Assembly: GCF_947501225.1 (NCBI RefSeq)
Contig: NZ_CANMUW010000004.1
Location: 124,001-188,000, forward strand
Direction: 5' to 3'
Length of the DNA: 64,000 nt
DNA from: an uncultured Shewanella sp.
Lineage (GTDB): Bacteria; Pseudomonadota; Gammaproteobacteria; Enterobacterales; Shewanellaceae
The notes below the pieces were generated by a model. The model had not been told where the DNA came from, searched no databases, and worked only from the letters and a program-made list of their open reading frames with translations. This document shows positions 38,566 to 47,146 of this stretch, piece by piece. Positions within the stretch are counted from its first letter, which is position 1. Every line of letters starts with the position of its first letter. A program made the position numbers and the translations under genes.

Positions 38566-38982
38566 CTATTTGCCAATTCTTAAGGTCTGTTGAAGCATAG
38601 ATTTTGCCGCTTCAGCAACCTGTACATTCATTTGATATGAGCGTGATGCAGAGATCATGTCGGCCATCTCCTCCATCACGTTTACATTGGGTTTATAGAT
38701 AAAGCCATCGCCATCGGCCATAGGGTGATCCGGTGAGTACTCTTTCTGTAACGGGGCATCGCTTTCAACGATTCCTTTAACCGCTACCGACTGAGATGAC
38801 TGCTGCTGATGGTTCGCCTTCGCCATCTCGGCTTCAAAAATTGGATGGCGGGCACGATAAGTTTCATCGACACTACTGGATACCGAGTCGGCATTGGCGA
38901 TATTACTCGCTGTCGTATTTAGCCTGACAGATTGAGCCGACATCCCTGAGCCTGAAACATTGAAGATATTAAATAAGCTCAT
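38566..38982 (-). CDS. flgC: Proximal rod protein FlgC
   Basis: This 138-residue rod protein starts MSLFNIFNVSGSGMSAQSVR and has LNTTASNIANADSVSSSVDE. The C-terminus is VNVMEEMADMISASRSYQMN with VQVAEAAKSMLQQTLRIGK. Length and position between flgB (2-base gap) and flgD are as expected. Confidence 0.96.
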   Translation of the reverse strand: MSLFNIFNVSGSGMSAQSVRLNTTASNIANADSVSSSVDETYRARHPIFEAEMAKANHQQQSSQSVAVKGIVESDAPLQKEYSPDHPMADGDGFIYKPNVNVMEEMADMISASRSYQMNVQVAEAAKSMLQQTLRIGK

Positions 38983-38984
38983 AA

Positions 38985-39383
38985 CTATTCTCCCCGCAGT
39001 GCCTTCTTCAGGCCTGAAAACTTACTGTCTAAAAAACCAAGTGACATCTGGTACTCGAGCGCATTTTGCATAAACTCTGATTGTTCCTGTTGAATATCCA
39101 CTGTATTCCCGTCACCGGTATCGGGCTGATTCGGTATTCTGTAAGCCGTGTTCTGTCCAGAAAGTGCGGTCAAATCAAAATGCTTAGCATCGGTTCTGCT
39201 CATCCCAAGTCCACCCTGACGACTCGTTGCGGCCTGCATCGCCTTATCGAAATCAAGATCCCGTGCCTTGTAGTGAGGAGTGTCAGCATTGGCGATATTC
39301 GAAGAGATGATTTCGGCACGCTGTGAACGGATCCCCAATGTGTATTGGTGAACACCCAATGCTTTATCAAAATTAATCGCCAT
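38985..39383 (-). CDS. flgB: Proximal rod protein FlgB
   Basis: FlgB is the first rod protein of the flgBCDE run. The 132-residue protein starts [20 protein letters not shown] and has [20 protein letters not shown] with the C-terminal pattern [20 protein letters not shown]. It is led by a near-consensus sigma54 promoter 35 bases upstream, with AGGAGG-type ribosome sequence (GAGGAGGCAATTTT) before the ATG. Confidence 0.96.
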   Translation of the reverse strand: MAINFDKALGVHQYTLGIRSQRAEIISSNIANADTPHYKARDLDFDKAMQAATSRQGGLGMSRTDAKHFDLTALSGQNTAYRIPNQPDTGDGNTVDIQQEQSEFMQNALEYQMSLGFLDSKFSGLKKALRGE

Positions 39384-39417
39384 AAAATTGCCTCCTCAGC
39401 TCGATGCTAAAAACAAA

Positions 39418-39432
39418 GCAATAGTTATGCCA
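39418..39432 (-). promoter_or_regulatory. sigma54 promoter of flgBCD(E)
   Basis: The minus strand reads TGGCATAACTATTGC, a very good -24/-12 match. The predicted start is about 23 bases before flgB. Confidence 0.85.
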
Positions 39433-39637
39433 AAAACACAGGCAGGAGGAGAATGGCTCAAGCTAAACACAAGTGAGGTGGCTGAAAAATCAGTTGCAGC
39501 CCCACTTAGAGAGAAAATTGGAGGTTTAACAGTCAACTGTCAGTAGAGTGATTTACTCCTTTTTCAGATAGCCAACTTGTTGGCGTCTGGAAGTGAGGTT
39601 GCGAGCGTCCCTAAAGGCACGCCGTGCCGCCCTGCCG

Positions 39638-39783
39638 TTAGACTCTCTTCTGGTAATAGATGCGCGGATCACAGCGAACCATATCAAATTCATCGCTGTT
39701 ACCAGATTAGCACCGGCAATTGACTCCGAAGCGCCAAGAAAAAGGATACCTTTCGGATTCAAAGCGGCAGCGGAACTGCCACA
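39638..39783 (-). pseudogene. Duplicated, frameshifted 3' end of cheR
   Basis: This is a second copy of the last roughly 45 codons of cheR, directly downstream of the intact gene. It reads LNPKGILFLGASESIAG as in CheR. An insertion of about 11 bases then shifts the frame, after which DEFDMVRCDPRIYYQKRV and a TAA follow in another frame. Intact CheR ends DEFDMVRCNPGIYYQKKV. The copies differ at scattered bases, so the event is not recent or involved a diverged donor. Bases 39,433-39,637 around it hold no gene. Confidence 0.85.
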
Positions 39784-39791
39784 GGAAAGAT

Positions 39792-40625
39792 TTAGACTTT
39801 CTTCTGGTAATAGATGCCCGGATTACAGCGAACCATATCAAATTCATCTGTCAGACCGGCAATTGATTCCGAAGCGCCAAGAAAAAGGATACCTTTCGGA
39901 TTCAAAGCGGCAGCAAATTGCCGCAAGATTTTTGCCTTTGCCTCTGGGGCAAAATAGATGAGTACGTTTCGGCAGAAAATAATATCGAACTTACCAAGTA
40001 GTGTGTAACTCTCAAGCAGGTTATGCGCCCTGAAGTTAACAAAACGTTTCACATTATCTTTTACGACCATAGTTCCGGCATCGGTCGCGGTAAAGAAGTT
40101 CCGCTTTCGCTCTTCAGATAATCCCCTGCCCAGGGCTAAGTTGTCGTACTCGGCATTTTTACAGCGTTCGAGCATTGAGGGGGAGAGATCTGTCGCCAGG
40201 ATCGACGCACTTCCCGGCAGGGTTCCGGGCTTTTTCTGTTGGTACTCGAGAATCGTCATCGCCAGAGAGTAAGGCTCCTGACCCGACGAACAAGCGGCAG
40301 ACCAGATCTTAAGTGGACGGCCGAGACGAGAATATTCGGGTAACAAGGTGTTAGAGAGTAACTCAAATGGATATCTGTCCCTGAACCAAAGGGTCTCATT
40401 TGTCGTCATAGCATCGATAACTGAGGCACGAAGCTGGCGCTCAGTTGGTTTCATCGAATGTTTAACAACTTCCGATAAAGAGGGGAGATTATATTTCCCC
40501 ATCAAAGGTGCTAAGCGACTACGTACCAAATACTGCTTATTATCGCCCAGCACAATTCCACTGTGTTGTTCCAGAAATAGTCTAAATTGTGTGTACTCAT
40601 TTTCAGCAAGTGATTTATTCGGCAC
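39792..40625 (-). CDS. cheR: Chemotaxis methyltransferase CheR
   Basis: CheR methylates glutamates of chemoreceptors using S-adenosylmethionine. The 277-residue protein has the helical N-terminal domain (EYTQFRLFLEQHSGIVLGDN) and the SAM-binding domain with WSAACSSGQEPYSLAMTI, ILATDLSPSMLERC, and FDIIFCRNVLIYFAPEAK. It lies between cheV and flgB, the usual place in Vibrio and Shewanella. Its last 45 codons are duplicated directly downstream. Confidence 0.96.
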   Translation of the reverse strand: MPNKSLAENEYTQFRLFLEQHSGIVLGDNKQYLVRSRLAPLMGKYNLPSLSEVVKHSMKPTERQLRASVIDAMTTNETLWFRDRYPFELLSNTLLPEYSRLGRPLKIWSAACSSGQEPYSLAMTILEYQQKKPGTLPGSASILATDLSPSMLERCKNAEYDNLALGRGLSEERKRNFFTATDAGTMVVKDNVKRFVNFRAHNLLESYTLLGKFDIIFCRNVLIYFAPEAKAKILRQFAAALNPKGILFLGASESIAGLTDEFDMVRCNPGIYYQKKV

Positions 40626-40754
40626 CTTGATATCCTAATATCAATAAAACAGACTATAACAGCGTTACAGTAATCAGATAGAGCGCAGCGTTATACATGA
40701 GCTAAGTAAAAGAAACAAGCTTAATATCAACTCACTGCACTCAATTATGAGTCA

Positions 40755-41675
40755 TTATAGACTCAAATGCTTATTCACTGCTGCTGCAAGCTCATCCGGG
40801 TTAAATTTCGCAATAAAATCATTAGCGCCGACTTTTTGAACCATAGCCTGATTAAATACGCCGCTTAATGATGTATGCAATACCACTTTAATATCTTTTA
40901 ACTTAGGGTTATCCCTTATCTCTGCAGTTAAAGTGTAGCCGTCCATTTCAGGCATCTCAATGTCTGAGATGATCAAGGGAATTTCAGCTGCTACATTGTC
41001 CATCTCTTCGGCAATTTTATTAAGTTTATCCAGCGCATCACGACCATCGATAGCGGTATCTATCTGTAAGCCCAGGGACGAAAGTGCCCTGATGATCTGT
41101 TTACGGGCCACCGCCGAATCATCGATAACCATGATGTGGAAGTGCTCTTCCCTGTCTATGGTAAGTTTTTCATCAAGTTCCTGACTGATGTCGGTCTTAA
41201 CCGGAGAGATCTCGTCGAGGATCTTCTCGACGTCGAGGATTTCGACCAGTTCCCCCTCAATCTCTGTTACCGCGGTCAGGTAGGAGTATCTTCCCGCCCC
41301 CTGTGGAGGTGGTAGAATTGCCTCCCAGTTCATATTAATAATTCGCTCGACAGAACTAACCAGGAAGCCTTGTACGCTGCGGTTATATTCCGCGATGATA
41401 ATGAAGCACCCTTCAGTATTCTCGATAGGACGACCGCCGGTAGCGGCACTCAAGTCGATCACTGAAATGGTATTGCCACGAATATGCGCCACACCTCTGA
41501 CAGTGTTATTTAACTTAGGCAAGCTGGTAAGGGGCGGGCATTGCAAAACCTCTTTAACCTTAAAGACATTGATACCGAATCTTTGACGGCCATTTAGTTT
41601 AAATAATAAAAGCTCTAAACGGTTTTGCCCGACTAACTGCGTGCGTTTATTAACTGACTCAAGAATGTTTGACAT
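40755..41675 (-). CDS. cheV: Chemotaxis coupling protein CheV
   Basis: CheV is a CheW-like coupling domain (about 15-160: LLFKLNGRQRFGINVFKVKE, VRGVAHIRGNTISVIDLS) fused to a receiver domain (about 175-306: MVIDDSAVARKQIIRALSSL, with phospho-acceptor Asp in IISDIEMPEMDG and the conserved Lys in FIAKFNPDEL). It tunes receptor-kinase coupling during adaptation. It is transcribed leftward, divergent from flgA. The gap of 129 bases to cheR holds no gene. Confidence 0.96.
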   Translation of the reverse strand: MSNILESVNKRTQLVGQNRLELLLFKLNGRQRFGINVFKVKEVLQCPPLTSLPKLNNTVRGVAHIRGNTISVIDLSAATGGRPIENTEGCFIIIAEYNRSVQGFLVSSVERIINMNWEAILPPPQGAGRYSYLTAVTEIEGELVEILDVEKILDEISPVKTDISQELDEKLTIDREEHFHIMVIDDSAVARKQIIRALSSLGLQIDTAIDGRDALDKLNKIAEEMDNVAAEIPLIISDIEMPEMDGYTLTAEIRDNPKLKDIKVVLHTSLSGVFNQAMVQKVGANDFIAKFNPDELAAAVNKHLSL

Positions 41676-41734
41676 AGTACTCTTGCCTTGTCGACTTTTG
41701 GATGCTCACCCATTACCCACGACTTAGTGAGTAT

Positions 41735-41749
41735 AGGCATACTAATTGC
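41735..41749 (+). promoter_or_regulatory. sigma54 promoter of flgA
   Basis: The plus strand reads AGGCATACTAATTGC. GG and GC are 10 bases apart and the -12 element is TTGC. The first base is A in place of T, the same variant seen before flgT. The predicted start is near 41,761. Confidence 0.68.
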
Positions 41750-41886
41750 TTTATAAAATACATCTCATAACCTGACCAAATAATTGTCAAGTTTCTGACA
41801 CCTTCTCTCAAAAAATGAGAAGAACAAAGTTCCGGTCACTAAGAAAGTATAGGTGTAATCTAGCGAATCAAGCTAGTCTATTCATT

Positions 41887-42594
41887 ATGAAAGTAAAATA
41901 TGTGGTCTATTTAATCATTTTATTCCAATCAACACATGCTTTTAGCTCACAAGAAGCGACTGTGCCCTCTCTATCGACCATTTCTAACTTAGCTATAGCC
42001 GTCATCGAAGAAAAAATTAACGTTGCAGAGCATGCCAAAGTCAAAATCACACCTCAAAGCCTGGATTCCAGATTAAAGCCACCTCTTTGTTTACCGCCTG
42101 TAAAGGCTGAACTGGCGACCAATCGAGCCATAAAGCGAAATAATACGGTAAAAATAAGCTGTGACAGTCCTCAACTTCAATATCCCTGGCAGATCTTTTT
42201 GTCAGTGAGGGTTGATGTGCTATACCCGGTGGTTGTTTCAGTAGAAACGTTAGGCCCGGATGACCTGATATCCAGTGGAGATGTTGCTATTCAATATGTA
42301 GAGCAAACCAGTTTACGGGGACAACAATTTGATAAGATAGATGATGTTATCGGGACCCGGGTAAAAAGGAGAATTCCTCCTAACCAGCCCATCTTCATCA
42401 ACAACCTCTGCTTTGTATGCAAAGGAGATACGGTCTCAATTTATGCACGTTCAAAAAATTTCGAAATAAAAACAGTAGGAGAAGCACTGCGTGATGGTAA
42501 TTTAGGTGATAGAATTCGTATAAAGAACAGTTATTCCAATAAGAGTCTTGATGCGAAAGTCACCGGAGTCGGTGAAGTTGAAGTCAGAATGTGA
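41887..42594 (+). CDS. flgA: P-ring assembly chaperone FlgA
   Basis: FlgA is the periplasmic chaperone for the P-ring protein FlgI. The protein has a signal peptide (MKVKYVVYLIILFQSTHAFS) and the SAF-type C-terminal domain with LGPDDLISSGDVAIQYVEQ, IGTRVKRRIPPNQPIFINNL and the terminal GDRIRIKNSYSNKSLDAKVT. I start it at the ATG at 41,887 because it begins the signal peptide. An in-frame ATG at 41,815 would add 24 charged residues before it. Four Cys are present, as expected for a periplasmic protein with disulfides. Confidence 0.92.
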   Translation: MKVKYVVYLIILFQSTHAFSSQEATVPSLSTISNLAIAVIEEKINVAEHAKVKITPQSLDSRLKPPLCLPPVKAELATNRAIKRNNTVKISCDSPQLQYPWQIFLSVRVDVLYPVVVSVETLGPDDLISSGDVAIQYVEQTSLRGQQFDKIDDVIGTRVKRRIPPNQPIFINNLCFVCKGDTVSIYARSKNFEIKTVGEALRDGNLGDRIRIKNSYSNKSLDAKVTGVGEVEVRM

Positions 42595-42633
42595 GTTCGG
42601 CCTGAACAATCTCAAGATTTGATAAAAAATAAC

Positions 42634-42660
42634 TAAAGCTCTGTTAAACATTGCCGATAT
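42634..42660 (+). promoter_or_regulatory. sigma28 (FliA) promoter of flgM
   Basis: The plus strand reads TAAA-N15-GCCGATAT, one base from the consensus TAAA-N15-GCCGATAA with exact spacing. It makes the anti-sigma factor gene dependent on the sigma factor it inhibits. Confidence 0.87.
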
Positions 42661-42700
42661 ACGTGTATGTTCTTCCATTTTTTGATTGTTGGAGCCTAAG

Positions 42701-43030
42701 ATGGCTATTGATATTAAACAAGTAAATACCACAGCGCACACTCATGTGGGTAAGGCTAAAGCCGATGTTGCCAAAGGCAGCAGTCAGGCGAGTCAGGGAG
42801 CTGCAACGGCTTCAACAAGCACCCCACCAAAGAGTGACTCTGTGTCTATCACCTCTCAGGCACAACAACTACAGAGCACTCAGGCGAAACTGGCCAATAT
42901 ACCGGAAGTTGATCAGGGTAAGGTTGAAGAGATAAAACTCGCTATTGCTGAAGGAAGATATAAAATCGACCCTGAAAAGCTAGCCACTAATATTGCTCAA
43001 TTCGAAAATGAGCTGAAGGATCTCAATTAA
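42701..43030 (+). CDS. flgM: Anti-sigma28 factor FlgM
   Basis: FlgM binds FliA until the hook is complete, then is exported. The 109-residue protein starts MAIDIKQVNTTAHTHVGKAK and has a Ser/Ala/Thr-rich disordered N-terminal half. The FliA-binding C-terminal helices include SVSITSQAQQLQSTQAKLA and VEEIKLAIAEGRYKIDPEKL. The ATG at 42,701 follows a GGAG by 7 bases. An in-frame ATG at 42,686 is upstream of that site. Confidence 0.95.
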   Translation: MAIDIKQVNTTAHTHVGKAKADVAKGSSQASQGAATASTSTPPKSDSVSITSQAQQLQSTQAKLANIPEVDQGKVEEIKLAIAEGRYKIDPEKLATNIAQFENELKDLN

Positions 43031-43036
43031 TACTCT

Positions 43037-43462
43037 ATGAGCCAGATAAGTAACATCATCGAGCTGCAGCATAAGCTGCTTGAAGAGCTGAAAGTAACGA
43101 TAACTCAAGAGAAGAGTGCATTAGTCGAGCAAAACGCCGATCTTTTACTCTCACTGGCCACTGCCAAAGCTAAGTTACTCGATGATATCAAAGCAAATGA
43201 TGTAACTTTATCCACTCATCCGGAAAAATCACTGCTGGTCAGTGAACCTGACTTAGCGGCTAGAGTCGACTCTGCTAAGGGATTGCTTGCAGAGTGTCAG
43301 CAGTTAAATATTGAAAATACCAGCTTAATCGAGCTGAATATCGCCAGTATCAACCGCTTCTCACAAGCACTTCAAGCCAGCAGAAATGCATCCAGCCTTA
43401 CCTATAACGATAAGGGTAAGACCTCCACCATCTCGACACTGGGTAATAACTTAAAGGCTTAA
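43037..43462 (+). CDS. flgN: Flagellar chaperone FlgN
   Basis: FlgN chaperones the junction proteins FlgK and FlgL. The 141-residue, mostly helical protein contains the family-type N-terminal helix (IIELQHKLLEELKVTITQEK) and LLLSLATAKAKLLDDIKAND. The identification rests on the flgM-flgN pair 6 bases apart and on the helical pattern, as in Vibrio and Shewanella. Confidence 0.88.
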   Translation: MSQISNIIELQHKLLEELKVTITQEKSALVEQNADLLLSLATAKAKLLDDIKANDVTLSTHPEKSLLVSEPDLAARVDSAKGLLAECQQLNIENTSLIELNIASINRFSQALQASRNASSLTYNDKGKTSTISTLGNNLKA

Positions 43463-43773
43463 GATCAGCGGCGAGTATAGATAGCGCAGACAAAGCTTCG
43501 AGTTGCGACGCAAAAGCAAAGCCCCCTTCCCCTGAATTCTGGTTAGTAGAAAATAGCAGATAGATCCCGTCGAAACTCGCGGATTGTACTTTGCTTGCCG
43601 ATACTGACAACCAAACCCGGTGATTTGACTTTGCTCTTTATATTAGAGTGGCAAGCAGATCCCCGCTCAAAAGCATTGCGGGGATGACGGAGGAGGAAAA
43701 GCGTAGTCACAGCTCGTAACTCTTAGCATGTCGCTTGTAGCTCATGACTCGTAGCCCGTAACTCGCAGCGGAT
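43463..43773. repeat. Intergenic region with repeat-like hairpins, flgN to flgP (convergent)
   Basis: There is no gene here. At 43,659-43,685 an 8-bp stem ATCCCCGC/GCGGGGAT with an 11-base loop is followed by GACGG, a layout like dispersed hairpin repeats found in Shewanella and Vibrio genomes (recalled, not checked). From about 43,709 to 43,768 the sequence is a degenerate 12-15 base repeat built on CTCGTAACTC / GTAGCTC. The hairpin may end transcripts from both sides. Confidence 0.6.
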
Positions 43774-44220
43774 TTAAAAATAGGTGATCTCTTTTATCTT
43801 TTGTGGCCTGTTTTGTTGTTGATAGAGCGCCCACACCTGTGCGAAATCCAGTTCAAGCTCGGTCACATAATGGTCACCGGCAGGGTAACTCTTTACCACC
43901 TTAGCGCCTCGTATCAACCCGGTCACCGATGCCTGAATGCTGTCATCGGTCAACATCCAATCGTCAACCCTGCTCGAGGCTGAGAGCTGCTGGCCATATA
44001 CCTGCTCGGCTAACTCCCGGTATGCGGCAACCTTTGACGCCTGCATTGCCATTAAGACCTGCTGGGATTTAACCTCCGATGGTTGAGTATCCAAAGGTGC
44101 ATAGCCTATTGCGGTCAGCTTAGGAAAACTTTCAGGCGCCTGGGTTTCCCACTCTATGTATCTGTCTTTAGATGAGCAGCCCGCTATCAGCACTGCAATC
44201 AACATCAGCCAAATTCTCAT
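43774..44220 (-). CDS. flgP: Outer-membrane lipoprotein FlgP
   Basis: FlgP forms part of the outer-membrane disk associated with the polar sheathed or high-torque flagellum. The 148-residue protein has a lipoprotein signal (MRIWLMLIAVLIAGC, lipobox Cys at 15) and an LPP20-type domain with SKVAAYRELAEQVYGQQLSA near the middle. The start overlaps the flgO stop by 4 bases. It is converged upon by flgN. Confidence 0.9.
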   Translation of the reverse strand: MRIWLMLIAVLIAGCSSKDRYIEWETQAPESFPKLTAIGYAPLDTQPSEVKSQQVLMAMQASKVAAYRELAEQVYGQQLSASSRVDDWMLTDDSIQASVTGLIRGAKVVKSYPAGDHYVTELELDFAQVWALYQQQNRPQKIKEITYF

Positions 44221-44843
44221 TTCGTATCACCTTTCACTTGAACCTCTTGCATTCCAACACTGCTATCTCGGTATAGCAGCCCCTCTTGTGAGACAACTTT
44301 TTCAGAGTGCTTCAGATAACCGGGAAGTTCCTTAATTGAAAAACTCCCCTGAGAGGCGGAGACGACACGATTATTGGTGACATTAACAATTCTGGAGTTT
44401 ACTACGATGCCTAGGTTATTCAGGCTCATGGTTGACACCAGAACATGCTCGACGGCTATATCCGCGGGCAGTTGCCTCCAATCCCGGGTCAATAAAAAGT
44501 CCCCTTCAGGTGTGACCCTGATGTTATCTCCCACATTGATATCGACCAGGCTAAATTGATTATCGTGCAGCGCGGAGATAAAACCTTGCTGCAGCTGCAG
44601 ACCCACGGCGTTAGTGCTTTTCAGATCATCCAATAATACCGGTGTCGCAACTAACAGTGGCTGATTTGACCTCAGCTCATCATTTTGTCTCACCAGCTCA
44701 TTCACTATCTGTTGAGACATATGGTTAATTGCCGATCTCTGCGGCAACCTATTGCCGCTGACAAGCGGGTCGATATCCGGGCTTTCACTCTGAGCACAAG
44801 CGCTAAGCATTAAAGCGGATGATAAAAACAGAACTATACGCAT
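44217..44843 (-). CDS. flgO: Outer-membrane flagellar protein FlgO
   Basis: FlgO acts with FlgP and FlgT in outer-membrane flagellar structures. The 208-residue protein has a lipoprotein signal (MRIVLFLSSALMLSAC) and the FlgO domain with LLVATPVLLDDLKSTNAVGL, LQQGFISALHDNQFSLVDIN and VEHVLVSTMSLNNLGIVVNS. It is paired with flgP by a 4-base overlap and preceded by a sigma54 promoter about 114 bases away. Confidence 0.92.
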   Translation of the reverse strand: MRIVLFLSSALMLSACAQSESPDIDPLVSGNRLPQRSAINHMSQQIVNELVRQNDELRSNQPLLVATPVLLDDLKSTNAVGLQLQQGFISALHDNQFSLVDINVGDNIRVTPEGDFLLTRDWRQLPADIAVEHVLVSTMSLNNLGIVVNSRIVNVTNNRVVSASQGSFSIKELPGYLKHSEKVVSQEGLLYRDSSVGMQEVQVKGDTK

Positions 44844-44956
44844 AGCCGAATCCTAAACTTACCAATAAAAAGCGATGACATCGCAGCGTCCAAAAATTGG
44901 CGATATCGAAGATAATTCTCTCACAAAAAGCTATTCTCACTCACATAAGAAACGAA

Positions 44957-44971
44957 GCAAGTATCGCGCCA
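44957..44971 (-). promoter_or_regulatory. sigma54 promoter of flgOP
   Basis: The minus strand reads TGGCGCGATACTTGC, one base off TGGCAC-N5-TTGC, with correct spacing. It lies in the divergent gap with the GSCFA gene. Confidence 0.78.
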
Positions 44972-45084
44972 AAGATTAAAACTGTTCCTGCCAAACAGGT
45001 ACAGTCCTATCCTCAATTCTGTGTATGCATGATCATCGGCTTGATTATGAATAACTTTAACCAAACAGCCCTGGTTTTGCCTGC

Positions 45085-45099
45085 AGGCACACTTATTGC
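45085..45099 (+). promoter_or_regulatory. sigma54 promoter of the GSCFA/SGNH gene
   Basis: The plus strand reads AGGCACACTTATTGC: GGCAC and TTGC separated by exactly 5 bases, a near-perfect sigma54 site. The predicted start is about 100 bases before the gene at 45,212. It places this gene under flagellar-type control. Confidence 0.8.
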
Positions 45100-45211
45100 T
45101 TTAGCATTTCAAGTGTAAATTTATTGTCAGTCAAACGTCGGTGGAATGCCAACCTCAGGTCAGCACCTAACCCTCCTGACATCTATTTTTTTAATATGAA
45201 GAGGTTGTATC

Positions 45212-46990
45212 ATGAAGAGCGCAGGTTTTACCCCCTACAGCAATAAAGGCGAAAACACCTTTTGGCGCACCGGCGTTGCGAATATTAAGCTTGGCCAAGA
45301 GATATTCACCCAATTACATCAAATCGATTTAGGCATCGACAACCCGAGGATTTCATCCATCGGGTCATGTTTCGCGCAACATGTAGGTAGGTGGCTTAAC
45401 GCCGAGGGTTACACATTTAACCAGAGCAAAATTGAAACCAATCAGGTATCCAGTTTTGCTTTCGGTAATCTCTACACTCCAAGGTGTCTGCTGCAGTGGT
45501 TCGATATGGCACAGAGTGAATCTGCTCTTAACAAGAGCCAGGGAATCTACAGCGACGCAAAGAGGTTTTATGACCTGCTCAGGCCCAGTTTCAACCCGGA
45601 AGGCTTCGAATCACAAGCCTCATTAATCGACGCCAGAGTGGCGGCCGCGACAGAGATGGTAGAGACAATAGCAGTCACTGATGTTCTCATTTTTACTCTG
45701 GGATTAACTGAAGCATGGAGAGACAGTGATAATCTCTTTTACCCAAGTTGCCCCGGCGTTATTTCGGGTGTTTTCGATGATTCATTATATAGCTTCTATA
45801 ACTTTAGCTATGATGAGATCCGATCAGACCTTGAAGAGATAGCCATCCGCCTCAAGGCTATTAACCCCGATATAAAGATAATTTTAACTGTCTCCCCGGT
45901 ACCGTTGACGGCAACGGCGACAGATAAGCACGTTATGGTTGCCAATCAGCACTCAAAATCGACACTTCGCGCGGTAGCCGGCTATCTGGCCGATAGCGGC
46001 TCAGACTTTGACTACTTTCCCTCTTACGAGATCATCACCGTCCCCTGCGCTGAAGATTTCAGGTTTGAGCGCAACCTAAGGTCTGTGACCCCCAAAGCGG
46101 TAAATTATGTGATGCGTCATTTCGGTTCAGTTCTTGGAAAAGAAGAGCTAACGACAGAGAACACAAATCAAGCCCCTCCAGCGCCCCATTCAGATAATAG
46201 TGATGAAGTCGTCTGCGATGAGGAGATGCTGGAAGCCACAAGAAAATTGCAGGACAACTCAGAGCAACAGCCTCTGACAGAGCTCACCCTTTTTGGTGAC
46301 AGCCATATAGGTAAGCTCTCCACATCACTCAGCAACATGGGGGTTCAACACTGTGGTGGTATGGTGATGAATGGTTCAGGTTTCGCTCAGAAGAAATTTG
46401 CCCTATGTGATGACGAGTATTTTGTACCGCTGGAGAGTGCAGATTCGCGCAAGTTATGGTCTGTGATTTACAACAACCTGCACGCTCATGAACAAAGTGG
46501 GTCACCGATTAAATCTACTATCATCACCAACCTGGGAATGCAGACCCATCAATCGATATCCAGGTTCGCAACCTGGTTCAACATGACCTACACCGAACCA
46601 AGAGGAGAGGTCACTACCAAAGATTTTGTCGATTATTTCAATGAAGATCTCACCGAGCAGCTTTCGATAATCCTTAAGCTTCATGATATAGGACACAGGG
46701 TGATTGTTGTTTCAGATCCCCCTTTCAGCAAGTACTTTGAAGAGTCACAATCAACCTCTGAATTAATCTATTCCTACTTCGATGCGATGGAGTATGTATG
46801 GAACCAATTTGGTGTCGGCTTCTTTAATGCAACCAGGGCATTTAATGAGGAGGTTTTGGATCCCGAAAATTATGCATCAGATATACAGTTCAGAGATGGG
46901 GACCATAACTGGATCCATGGCAACGACAGGTACTATGCCTGGCTCGCAGACAAACTAATGGCACTCGTTAATCAACCAAGTCAGGATTAA
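45212..46990 (+). CDS. Two-domain GSCFA / SGNH-hydrolase-like protein in the flagellar cluster
   Basis: The function is not known. The first half (about 1-320) is a GSCFA-family domain, with its name motif in SIGSCFAQHVGRWL (about 49-62) and LIFTLGLTEAWRD. The second half (about 355-590) looks like a separate SGNH/GDSL hydrolase, with the Ser block FGDSHIGKL (about 359-367), a possible Asn block, and the Asp-His block DGDHNWIHGN (562-571). No signal peptide is seen, so it is probably cytoplasmic. SGNH enzymes remove or move acyl groups, often on sugars. The location in the flagellar cluster and its sigma54 promoter suggest action on the flagellar glycan, which is inference. An AAGAGG ribosome site stands before the ATG. 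Confidence 0.85.
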   Translation: MKSAGFTPYSNKGENTFWRTGVANIKLGQEIFTQLHQIDLGIDNPRISSIGSCFAQHVGRWLNAEGYTFNQSKIETNQVSSFAFGNLYTPRCLLQWFDMAQSESALNKSQGIYSDAKRFYDLLRPSFNPEGFESQASLIDARVAAATEMVETIAVTDVLIFTLGLTEAWRDSDNLFYPSCPGVISGVFDDSLYSFYNFSYDEIRSDLEEIAIRLKAINPDIKIILTVSPVPLTATATDKHVMVANQHSKSTLRAVAGYLADSGSDFDYFPSYEIITVPCAEDFRFERNLRSVTPKAVNYVMRHFGSVLGKEELTTENTNQAPPAPHSDNSDEVVCDEEMLEATRKLQDNSEQQPLTELTLFGDSHIGKLSTSLSNMGVQHCGGMVMNGSGFAQKKFALCDDEYFVPLESADSRKLWSVIYNNLHAHEQSGSPIKSTIITNLGMQTHQSISRFATWFNMTYTEPRGEVTTKDFVDYFNEDLTEQLSIILKLHDIGHRVIVVSDPPFSKYFEESQSTSELIYSYFDAMEYVWNQFGVGFFNATRAFNEEVLDPENYASDIQFRDGDHNWIHGNDRYYAWLADKLMALVNQPSQD

Positions 46991-47025
46991 CTGACACCTA
47001 TGTGATCAATACCTTATTGAAGTAC

Positions 47026-47055
47026 AGCCAGATTCAAACATAATCGAATCTGGCT
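47026..47055 (+). terminator. Hairpin after the GSCFA/SGNH gene
   Basis: The perfect 10-bp stem AGCCAGATTC/GAATCTGGCT with a 10-base loop begins 35 bases after the stop. No strong T run follows. The rest of 46,991-47,270 contains the flgT promoter and no gene. Confidence 0.6.
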
Positions 47056-47146
47056 CTGTCAAACGCTGAAATACCCAATTGAATAAACCCGAGGCAGCGA
47101 GCCTCTTCGATGTCACTTCCGGAGTCAAGGCTTGTCAAAAAACATA

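Noticed and set aside
39553..39762. A 69-codon minus-strand frame downstream of cheR as a separate gene
   Set aside because: It is the frameshifted duplicate of the cheR 3' end.
41704..41719. sigma54 promoter for cheV
   Set aside because: GG and GC can be spaced by 10 bases, but neither the TGGCA nor the TTGC context is present.
44897..45118. A 73-codon rightward open frame between flgO and the GSCFA gene
   Set aside because: It covers both sigma54 promoters of the divergent region and has no clear ribosome site or recognisable domain.
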